From Bacteroidales bacterium (lineage in GTDB: Bacteria; Bacteroidota; Bacteroidia; Bacteroidales; Tenuifilaceae), in assembly GCA_013141385.1 (NCBI GenBank), contig JABFRB010000016.1, positions 124,001 to 188,000 of the forward strand: a stretch of 64,000 nucleotides of DNA, read 5' to 3'. The stretch's first letter is position 1; every line of letters begins with the position of its first letter. The notes beneath the pieces were generated by a model. The model had not been told where the DNA came from. It ran no database searches and saw nothing but the letters and a program-made list of their open reading frames with translations. Of this stretch, positions 47,436 to 54,370 are shown one piece after another. The translations under genes were made by a program, and so were the position numbers.

Positions 47436-48233
47436 TTAATTTAATTCGCTAATCACAAAAGCAATGGGGAATGTATATCTAACTCTAACTGCTATTCCTT
47501 GCTGCTTCCCAGGGCTCCATTTTGGGGATGATTCTAATACCCGAATAGCCTCCTTGTCAATTAAAGGATCTACAGAACGAAGAACTTGAACATTTGAAAC
47601 ACCTCCATCTTTCTCAATAACGAATTGTAAATACACCTTTCCTTGTATTCCTGCTTCCTGAGGAGCCTGTGGATAACGAATATTTTGTGCTATCCATCTC
47701 CTAAACTCATTATCACCATCTGTACCAAAAAAAGGTTTTTCTGAAATAACCCCAATGTCAATGATAGAATTATTTTCAACTTCTGGTATTTCATTATTTA
47801 TATCTCGTAAAGGAATTATATCGTTCACGTTTTCATTCTTTACATTAGCATTTACCTCATCACTTGTTAAAAATTTATCGCCTTCATCTGGAGATAATGT
47901 GTCAACAACTTCGGGCGCAGTATAAATCAACGGTTTAATACTAACCATAACGGGTTTTGGTTTTTCAATTTCCTGAACTGGTAGTTTAATATCAGGATCA
48001 AAGGCTATAGTTGTTGGGCCAATAAGAGTATCTTTAATAATTGGGGGTTCAGAATAAATCACATAAGGTGTAACAACTGTGGCACTAATAAAGACAGCAC
48101 TCACAAGGATAGACCAAATTAGAGCGACATTGTATCTTTTACGGATTTGATAAGCTCCGTACTCCTTGTTCCGGTTTTCAAAAACCAATTCATCGAACGA
48201 AGGAACGTTTTCCATTTCATCTTTTGGTTTCAT
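47436..48233 (-). CDS. tonB: energy transducer TonB
   Basis: A 265-residue protein that couples proton-motive force to outer-membrane transporters. A Bacteroidota-type start (FDELVFENRNKEYGAYQIRKRYN) precedes one membrane helix (about 35-58), a Pro/Glu/Asp-rich periplasmic linker and the C-terminal TonB domain (about 180-262), with FPQAPQEAGIQGKVYLQFVI and the SPKWSPGKQQGIAVRVRYTFPIAF end. The length is usual. exbBD are not adjacent. Confidence 0.92.
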   Translation of the reverse strand: MKPKDEMENVPSFDELVFENRNKEYGAYQIRKRYNVALIWSILVSAVFISATVVTPYVIYSEPPIIKDTLIGPTTIAFDPDIKLPVQEIEKPKPVMVSIKPLIYTAPEVVDTLSPDEGDKFLTSDEVNANVKNENVNDIIPLRDINNEIPEVENNSIIDIGVISEKPFFGTDGDNEFRRWIAQNIRYPQAPQEAGIQGKVYLQFVIEKDGGVSNVQVLRSVDPLIDKEAIRVLESSPKWSPGKQQGIAVRVRYTFPIAFVISELN

Positions 48234-48334
48234 GGTGTTTGGTTTTAGACCTTCTGTTTATATATTATACGAAAAAAAGTGTTTTTTGGTATAAAATAGA
48301 ACCAATATTTTAATCGCCAGCACCTTTTTTTTTC

Positions 48335-48342
48335 TATATTTG
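48335..48342 (+). promoter_or_regulatory. Bacteroidota -7 promoter box for the tRNA pair
   Basis: TATATTTG matches TAnnTTTG; 40 bp upstream of tRNA-Ala. Confidence 0.5.
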
Positions 48343-48382
48343 AACCCTCAAATTAACAATGTACTTTGTTGGTTTTATATTT

Positions 48383-48456
<74 letters not shown>

Positions 48457-48463
48457 CAAATAA

Positions 48464-48536
48464 GCGGGAGTAGCTCAGTTGGTAGAGCATCAGCTTCCCA
48501 AGCTGAGGGTCGCGGGTTCGAGTCCCGTTTCCCGCT
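48464..48536 (+). tRNA. tRNA-Gly (anticodon CCC)
   Basis: A 73-base cloverleaf 7 bp after tRNA-Ala: acceptor GCGGGAG pairs with TTCCCGC (one G-U), anticodon stem TCAGC/GCTGA with loop TTCCCAA. CCA is not encoded. The sequence to its right changes to decayed genes and accessory genes, as expected of an island integrated at a tRNA 3' end. Confidence 0.93.
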
Positions 48537-48546
48537 CGCTGAAAAT

Positions 48547-48580
48547 GAAAGCCTTACAGAAATGTGAGGCTTTCTATTTT
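48547..48580 (+). terminator. terminator of the tRNA pair
   Basis: A 12-bp stem with one G-U pair closing a GAAA tetraloop (48547-48558 with 48563-48574), then TATTTTTA. Confidence 0.8.
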
Positions 48581-48648
48581 TAGACTTACTAAAACTATAC
48601 TAAAACAAACTACTCATCTTAGATACTAAAAGAGATTGTTACAAAAGA

Positions 48649-48762
48649 TCATAAACTCAGCATTTCAAAGAACTTTGTCTCACTTAAATTAATCCCTTTT
48701 ACTAATGGATACAATAAGTAGCCATATTCCATAAATGTTATTGATTTTTCTTCCACCGCCAG
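48649..48762 (-). pseudogene. short coding remnant
   Basis: A 37-codon minus-strand frame without a start codon at its 5' end encodes VEEKSITFMEYGYLLYPLVK followed by GINLSETKFFEML and a stop. Its composition is protein-like, but I do not recognise a family. It lies between the tRNA-Gly terminator and another decayed gene. Confidence 0.35.
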
Positions 48763-48869
48763 CTAAAGTTTCAAATACAAGATAAGTTAGGTAAGGTTTA
48801 TGGGCTTATAGCTACCAAATAAACGCAAAAAACCTGTCCCAAAATAAAGTGGGTTTCAGTTTTATCTCT

Positions 48870-49085
48870 AACGCAGGTGCAATTTGTTATGAGGAGTCGG
48901 ACGGCAACATTGTCGAATTCCGCCTCAAGCCCGTTGCTGATATCCGCTAGGCGTTCGATGAATTCACGCTACTTGTTGATATATGCAGGGTTTACGTTAG
49001 GGCGGTTCAGGTACGACTGGAGCGAACTGTTCGATTACCCGATATCCTCAGCCAACCAGACTAGGAAGACTTCTGTAAGGCGGAG
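48870..49085 (-). pseudogene. decayed gene with two in-frame stops
   Basis: On the minus strand one frame reads VFLVWLAEDIG-stop-SNSSLQSYLNRPNVNPAYINK-stop-REFIERLADISNGLEAEF. The uninterrupted quality of the protein sequence around two stop codons (TAA, TAG) shows a recently inactivated gene. WLAEDIG-x-SNSSLQSYL resembles a helix-turn-helix. It follows the excisionase-like gene by about 10 bp on the same strand, so the two were probably one operon of a mobile element. Confidence 0.55.
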
Positions 49086-49094
49086 CTATTCATT

Positions 49095-49421
49095 TTAAAT
49101 ACCCCTTTCGCTGTCTTGGCGCAACTGTGCAATAGTCTTACGCTCGCCTGACTCCAACCATGCCATTAGTGCTGAACGGCGGTAGTACACCTTTCCCGAC
49201 ATCTTCAAGAAGGGAATGCGCCTTCGGCTATTCATTGTATACAATGAGTGGACGGACAGATTAAGAAAATCGGCCGCCTCATGAATGGTCAGCAACTCTT
49301 TAGGAGGGTTAGCCTCGTTAGGCAGTAAAGGGGGTAGGTCGTTTCTTATCGACCTCTGCAAGTCAATGAACTCTCCAACAGTTAGAGAGTAGAGCGGTCT
49401 TTCGGATTTTGTCGTTTTCAT
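49095..49421 (-). CDS. excisionase-like helix-turn-helix protein
   Basis: A 108-residue protein with a helix-turn-helix_17 (MerR/Xis-like) domain at about 43-92: LTIHEAADFLNLSVHSLYTMNSR, then R-I-P-F-L-K-M-S-G-K-V-Y-Y-R-R-S-A-L-M-A-W-L. This pattern (DNA-binding helix, wing with an F-x-K-x-G-x-x-x-Y segment) is typical of Bacteroidota excisionase family proteins carried by conjugative transposons. No integrase is nearby. Four 10-bp direct repeats lie upstream of its start. Confidence 0.8.
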   Translation of the reverse strand: MKTTKSERPLYSLTVGEFIDLQRSIRNDLPPLLPNEANPPKELLTIHEAADFLNLSVHSLYTMNSRRRIPFLKMSGKVYYRRSALMAWLESGERKTIAQLRQDSERGI

Positions 49422-49467
49422 GTAATTTTTGGTTTCACAAAGATTTGTAAAACCCCAAAGAGCTCTT

Positions 49468-49507
49468 ATGGGTTTTCATGGGTTATTATAGGTTTTTATA
49501 GGTTTTC
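49468..49507. repeat. four 10-bp direct repeats upstream of the excisionase-like gene
   Basis: ATGGGTTTTC, ATGGGTTATT, ATAGGTTTTT and ATAGGTTTTC follow each other without gaps, 46-86 bp before the start codon. One repeat per helical turn is the spacing expected of a cooperative DNA-binding site. Confidence 0.7.
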
Positions 49508-50090
49508 TTTTTTTAATTAGTTGATGTTTAGCGACATACACATTATTACAGGATAATTTAATATATGTCTGTATATCAATGATTTAAAAGAAAAATAGAT
49601 TAAAATGAACCTCAATTTCAATACTCGGTTGTTTATTTTTTAATGTTTTCATAAAAATACAATTTTGGATTACGGGCAAATAAATATAGTTTGATGTGAT
49701 CAAACAACGTCAATCGGAAATATTCCGCTCGCTAATTCCACTACTTTATCTAGCTCTACTTTCTGTTTTTCCAGCCCTTTTCCCAGCATTAGGAGATTGA
49801 GCTCTGGTTTTCAGCCGAAAACTGCAAGAAATACCCTGTCCTATTTGCCATTTACAGTAAGAGTACTTTTTCTTCGGTGGGTAACTTTTATGTAATAACC
49901 TTATTCCTATTTTTCGTTTTTTTCAGGTTTTTTGAGTGTCTCCGTAAGGTTTCTTTGTTAAATATTTGTAAAACAGTAGTAATAAATTGGTAATATTTAA
50001 GTAGTAACTATGGAACAACCCGTAAATAGCACTGAGTAATACCGCTATATCGGCTCATCTTTTATTCGGTTCTTACCCTTTTACGGATGC
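49508..50090. other. gene-free AT-rich stretch
   Basis: About 580 bp without a credible open frame, RNA gene or repeat. Composition and scattered stop-broken coding-like patches suggest decayed mobile DNA. Confidence 0.45.
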
Positions 50091-50170
50091 TCTCTTACTA
50101 GAAAATCAGCAATATCTTCCCCGGCGATTTTTTTATGAGAGCCATAATTTGATATTCCCAATATTGGGAA
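50091..50170 (-). pseudogene. fragment resembling the end of a second small DNA-binding protein
   Basis: A minus-strand frame reads FPILGISNYGSHKKIAGEDI followed by ADFLVREHP and a stop, preceded by stops. IAGEDIADFLV is like the final helix of excisionase-type helix-turn-helix proteins. Only the tail remains. Confidence 0.35.
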
Positions 50171-50242
50171 CTCAGGCTATGATTTTCAGACGGAAAATCC
50201 ACCACTTGTTTTAAAGCATAATCATTTCACAGGATTTTCACA

Positions 50243-50494
50243 TTATAAAATCTCATAAACCGGAATTTTCTCAATAATTACACCGTTAGGGCCTGTTCGC
50301 TGCCCCATACGTACAGGCCACCAGCGATATTGATTGTTGTTTTCTCTGTAAACTACCGAGAAGGTTTTATTATAATCTAAAAACCCTGATTCAACATTTA
50401 TAAAAGGACAGTAATTTTCAGTTTGTGGCTCTATAATAAATTGAATACAATATTTTGCATAAATCCTTTCTATTCTTAATTCTTGGAGCATCAT
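50243..50494 (-). CDS. hypothetical 83-residue protein
   Basis: Not recognised. The sequence is protein-like, with many aromatic residues (YCPFINVE, NNNQYRWWPVRMG) and no signal or membrane segment. Start codons ATG-ATG at 50494/50491 are adjacent. It is preceded on the same strand by another small frame (50529-50678), and both could be parts of a toxin-immunity type cassette, a guess based only on size and setting. Confidence 0.4.
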   Translation of the reverse strand: MMLQELRIERIYAKYCIQFIIEPQTENYCPFINVESGFLDYNKTFSVVYRENNNQYRWWPVRMGQRTGPNGVIIEKIPVYEIL

Positions 50495-50528
50495 CTTGTG
50501 ATTTTGAATAACTCTTTAGTAACTTGGT

Positions 50529-50678
50529 TTAGAACAACACTTGAACAATTTTCGTAAATTCTTTAGTGTTTTCTAAATTCTTTTCAATTTCTGATATTTG
50601 TATATCAATTTCATCTTTGGTACTATTGGACTTTGGATTGTTAATCTCTGGAATATTATCCGTCCACAAAGGAGTCAT
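50529..50678 (-). CDS. small ORF, possibly the tail of a broken gene
   Basis: 49 codons from ATG at 50678: MTPLWTDNIPEINN, then a charged helix (KDEIDIQISEIEKNLENTKEF). The same frame is coding-like further upstream (QNYGDYNAFINGN) up to a stop at about 50717, and another frame beyond that (KPQEHYLGFTLLS) continues the pattern. This looks like a frameshifted longer gene rather than a true 49-residue protein. Confidence 0.3.
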   Translation of the reverse strand: MTPLWTDNIPEINNPKSNSTKDEIDIQISEIEKNLENTKEFTKIVQVLF

Positions 50679-50886
50679 TATATTCCCATTTATGAAGGCA
50701 TTATAATCACCATAATTTTGCTAAGGAGCGTAAACCCCAAATAATGTTCCTGTGGTTTAGAGTGCTGTGGAATGAACTGCTGCACAGTTATTCATCGTTA
50801 AAAACTAAGTTAATGATAGTAATAATTCTACATCTGCAAAATCAGCCACAGTAGGCTAAATCACATTTTACGGGCTTGTTATTGTT

Positions 50887-50941
50887 AAAAAACAGTTCAG
50901 CCTTAGACTTAAACTTGAAAACTTTGACTGAACTGTTTTTT
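50887..50941. terminator. bidirectional terminator
   Basis: A perfect 14-bp stem (AAAAAACAGTTCAG at 50887-50900 and its complement at 50928-50941) with a 27-base loop. On the minus strand it ends in a T run, 7 bp after the stop of the 153-residue protein. Confidence 0.75.
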
Positions 50942-50947
50942 AATGCA

Positions 50948-51409
50948 TCAATCAAACTTTCTGAGTTCATTCATTATTTCATTTTGACGATTAATCTTTC
51001 TTTCATTTATTTCATCCGCTTCCTTTTTCTTTGGTTGATAATATGCAAAGAAATAAATTAACCAAATAACGACACCAGTACCGTATACAAATGCTAAAAT
51101 TAGAAAAATCCAAAAACTAACTGGAAAGAGTTTTGGAAATTTTGGATTTTCCAGAGAAAAATATTCATTTTCCAACTTTCTAACTTCATCTAAATTAGGT
51201 AAATCCAACTCTCTCGTAAATGCTAATTTGACATAATGTTCTGATGTTGTTACAGAATAAATGGAATCCCCTCTTTGCTCAAGATGACTGTCTTTAACTT
51301 TAATTTCCTGTGTGTTAAGTAAATTCCAATGGAATTTTTGCATTAAATTAATTTGAGACTGCTCATCATTAGGATGAACTTGAATCGAAAAACTTTCTGT
51401 ACGTGCCAT
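50948..51409 (-). CDS. unknown membrane protein next to the conflict island
   Basis: 153 residues. The first 90 are soluble (MARTESFSIQVHPNDEQSQINL), one membrane helix spans about 99-122 (FWIFLILAFVYGTGVVIWLIYFF), and a charged helical tail follows (PKKKEADEINERKINRQNEIMNEL), probably cytoplasmic coiled coil. Not recognised. It is last in the minus-strand series, separated from the TIR-like gene by 184 bp, so membership in the island's system is uncertain. Confidence 0.7.
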   Translation of the reverse strand: MARTESFSIQVHPNDEQSQINLMQKFHWNLLNTQEIKVKDSHLEQRGDSIYSVTTSEHYVKLAFTRELDLPNLDEVRKLENEYFSLENPKFPKLFPVSFWIFLILAFVYGTGVVIWLIYFFAYYQPKKKEADEINERKINRQNEIMNELRKFD

Positions 51410-51593
51410 TTGATTTTGTTTTTATTTTCTTACTCATAAGGCTTTTCAGTATCGCCCCGTTTTATTAAAGGTGGTGTCTGGTCTCCCCCTATACCACAAT
51501 CTTTTTAGGTGGTCAATCTTTTTGAAACCACAATGTCAGTTTTTAACTTGCCCTTAGCTATGTATGAGAATTAACCCCAAAAACTATATGTAA

Positions 51594-51974
51594 CTACAAT
51601 GATTCAATAAAGTCTGAAACATTATCCCATGTCCATTCTTTACAAGGAATACCATTCATATTAGCAGGTTTATCCGATAAGGTAGCACCACCAATATAAA
51701 TGCCCATCATAGGAATTTTTTCATCTTTAGCGCAATCTATTTCCCATAACTCACCGCTTGCTTTCTTTGTATTTTTAGAAATCAGTGCAATAAACCCATC
51801 GCATCCCTTAATTCTTGTTCTGCAATTTGTTTTCCATTTCTCATCAAATGGTTCTTTCACAGACATATCAATAAAATCGTAAGGGACGCTTTTATTTTTT
51901 GCTTGACCAGTAAACAAGTTTTTTGTTATTTCATCTTCGATAGCAAAAGCTACGAATATTCTTTTGTTTGCCAT
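51594..51974 (-). CDS. ThsB-like TIR protein (MTH538 family)
   Basis: A 126-residue single-domain TIR-like protein: RIFVAFAIEDEITKNLFTGQ, then YDFIDMSVKEPFDEKW with a conserved acidic surface, CDGFIALISKNTKKASGELWEIDCAKDE and MMGIYIGG. This is the MTH538/DUF1863 TIR-like family to which the Thoeris sensor ThsB belongs; ThsB proteins make a cyclic-ADPR-type signal from NAD when phage is sensed. The Thoeris effector ThsA is not present here. It starts 18 bp after the caspase gene stop, so the two are an operon. Confidence 0.8.
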   Translation of the reverse strand: MANKRIFVAFAIEDEITKNLFTGQAKNKSVPYDFIDMSVKEPFDEKWKTNCRTRIKGCDGFIALISKNTKKASGELWEIDCAKDEKIPMMGIYIGGATLSDKPANMNGIPCKEWTWDNVSDFIESL

Positions 51975-51992
51975 TTTAATTAGTTTTAGTTG

Positions 51993-52961
51993 TTATATTC
52001 TGTTATCCTTTACTAATCTCCAATAGTGATATCCCAGATTTGAAAGTTTACATGCCTTTGAATTCATTGCTGCGAAAAACATAAATTGCTCGTCAACGGG
52101 AACAACGAGACCAATACTTTGCAGTTTTTGAAGATTTTTAAATATTGTTACATTCTTAAGTTTTGCGTATGGCCTAACTACTTTATGTTCTATTTGCAAG
52201 GTGTTTGTATCTTCATATGATGGATCTAAAGGATAGTGTTCTATTGGTGTAGGAAAATATTCCGTTAACTTTCTCAAAACCTCAATGGAAACTTGAGGTG
52301 CTATTGTTCGCAGCGAAATGAATTTTGTAATATTCGTTTTGAAAACAGGACGCTGATCCCAAGCTCCTAAAGCCTGATCGATATACGCATAAACACTGCC
52401 TGGCGTAATATGTCCATTGAGGTCTGCAGCACCACCTTGTAAAGCATCAAGCAACAAATTTGTAAAAACGCCATGTCCATTAACTTCTAGTGAAGTCTCG
52501 TTATCCTTACTGGCAGTAAGTATAGTGACCCCTTTGGCAATATGAGAAGATAAACCTCCCGTTATTTTGGGAGATCCAAATGCTCCAGAGTAGCAGCAGT
52601 CAAGAATAATTACCCGATTTTTTGCTTCTGATGCATTTGCCGCAATAAGAATCTCATCCATAGAGACACCTTCATCATTCCGTTCATAATCGGGTGTTAC
52701 TATATAACCGCCAAGTTCATTAATAAAACCATGCCCAGAAAAATAGAATAGTGCAGAATCGCTATCTCCATTAAATAACTCAATAATCAATCTTCTTAAG
52801 TTTGCTTTTGTTGGAACATCTGTTCTTATTTTTACATCAAAATTTGGAGTACCATCACCATTCTTTTCAATGATACTGGCGAACGCTTCTGCATCATTAA
52901 CACACCCGCTAAGAGGTGCGTTGGGATATTTGTTTATACCAATTACGAGTGCTTTTTTCAT
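51993..52961 (-). CDS. caspase-like peptidase (C14/metacaspase type)
   Basis: A 322-residue protein. The p20-like caspase domain (about 1-230) has KALVIGINKYPNAPLSGCVNDA, the catalytic His in FYFSGHGF (H77) and the catalytic Cys in LDCCYSG (C123), both intact. The C-terminal about 90 residues are a separate domain of unknown type. There is no signal peptide, so it should act in the cytoplasm. Metacaspase-type enzymes usually cut after Lys or Arg. It lies 176 bp downstream of the DUF4407 gene and 18 bp upstream of the ThsB-like gene. An executioner role in abortive infection is inferred from context. Confidence 0.9.
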   Translation of the reverse strand: MKKALVIGINKYPNAPLSGCVNDAEAFASIIEKNGDGTPNFDVKIRTDVPTKANLRRLIIELFNGDSDSALFYFSGHGFINELGGYIVTPDYERNDEGVSMDEILIAANASEAKNRVIILDCCYSGAFGSPKITGGLSSHIAKGVTILTASKDNETSLEVNGHGVFTNLLLDALQGGAADLNGHITPGSVYAYIDQALGAWDQRPVFKTNITKFISLRTIAPQVSIEVLRKLTEYFPTPIEHYPLDPSYEDTNTLQIEHKVVRPYAKLKNVTIFKNLQKLQSIGLVVPVDEQFMFFAAMNSKACKLSNLGYHYWRLVKDNRI

Positions 52962-53137
52962 AACTTCAAAATTGTTTTTATTTGTACTTTTTATTGTGAA
53001 CGAGAATAGTACTAATCCTTAAAAGATGAATTGGCTCTATCTGAGTTTAAAAAAATCTTTTTCAGTAGTAATATTTTAAATGTACTTGTATAGATTGCCA
53101 TTTTTATTTGAATGCATACAGGCATCATCTTAAGTTC

Positions 53138-54370
53138 TCACTGTCTCTTAATATCAAATAATTCTTCTGTTTTTAAACTTTTTATAATCTCTTCGTACAA
53201 TTGCTGTACAAGATTTTCATTCTCCAATTTTTGCAATCGATTATTATATTGTTTTTCAATTACTTCCAAATCGAATTCTGTTTTCCTTCTCCATATTTTA
53301 TTTTTAATTTGTTCATCGTAAATAACTTCGCCATTATATTGAGACTTCTTTCTTTTTTCCTCTATTTTTTTTTCATAATCTTGAAAATCTGAATTGCCCT
53401 GAATATTTTTGATATTTTCCTTTTCATGCGCTTCCAATAACTCTTCATACAATCCTTTAGTTTGTGATAACTTAACTAATACGGGTGCCGTTTCAATGAG
53501 AATAAAAATCAGCGTTAAAAAAATATTTGCGAGTTTAAGTATAATCTTTTTACTAGTTAAGCTGGAAAGAGCTTCGATTTCCGCTAATGGTCCTTCATAA
53601 TTCTCTGCCTCCCCTTGAAGGTTCTTGTCTCTATCTTTAACTTTTTGGTGTAAATCCTTCATTTCATCGTTTATCTCTTTTTCTCTTAATGTTACTTTTT
53701 CTTTTAATTTCTCATATTCTTTTTCGGTTTGAATCCGAATATTATTTTTCCGTTTAGCTTCTGGTCCAATGCCTATTTCTCCTGTAGTTGTAGTTGAATT
53801 TTTCCCTTTTATTTCATTATAATAATCTGTCTCGCTGTTGTCCAATTCTTTTTTCTTTTCAGAAAGCGTGATATGAAGGCGTCCCTTTTCATTCTCAAGC
53901 CGTCTAGTTGTAGAATCCATTTGGGCAATCTCTGCATTGGAACTCCGCATTTCGCCATGCAATTGATTTTTGATATTCGCTAACTCTGTTTTTATTTCAT
54001 GCTCAAACAATTTTAATTCCAAAGGCTTAGCTACAACAATACCTAAACAAATAGCTAGAAAAACTCTAGGAAGTACGTTAATAAATTTTTTACTTTGATT
54101 AACACCCATGCTTGTAACCAAATATCTGTCAAGCGAAAAAATAACCACTCCCCAAAACATTCCAAATGCAATAGCTAAATATATTTGTCGAAATGCTGTA
54201 AAGAAAAAATAGCCTCCCGAAAGACTAGCCATCACTGCTGTAATTAAAAGTATAGTCCCCATAGTGCTGTACTTTGTAACTTGGGTTGGGCACTTCTCTA
54301 AAATAACTATACAAGCCCCTGAACACCTGCATAAAAAGACCGTAAAAGGTTTAATTTTTTGTGCTTCCAT
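53138..54370 (-). CDS. DUF4407 membrane coiled-coil protein
   Basis: 410 residues. It starts with FLCRCSGACIVILEKCPTQVTKYS, the cysteine-rich entry typical of DUF4407, then three membrane helices (about 37-57, 66-84, 93-112), a long charged coiled coil (about 120-265), a fourth membrane helix (about 275-298) and a second coiled coil. It is an inner-membrane protein whose coiled coil probably lies between the two membrane pairs. Its first 20 bp overlap the end of the kinase gene, so it is translationally coupled to it and part of the same operon. Confidence 0.88.
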   Translation of the reverse strand: MEAQKIKPFTVFLCRCSGACIVILEKCPTQVTKYSTMGTILLITAVMASLSGGYFFFTAFRQIYLAIAFGMFWGVVIFSLDRYLVTSMGVNQSKKFINVLPRVFLAICLGIVVAKPLELKLFEHEIKTELANIKNQLHGEMRSSNAEIAQMDSTTRRLENEKGRLHITLSEKKKELDNSETDYYNEIKGKNSTTTTGEIGIGPEAKRKNNIRIQTEKEYEKLKEKVTLREKEINDEMKDLHQKVKDRDKNLQGEAENYEGPLAEIEALSSLTSKKIILKLANIFLTLIFILIETAPVLVKLSQTKGLYEELLEAHEKENIKNIQGNSDFQDYEKKIEEKRKKSQYNGEVIYDEQIKNKIWRRKTEFDLEVIEKQYNNRLQKLENENLVQQLYEEIIKSLKTEELFDIKRQ

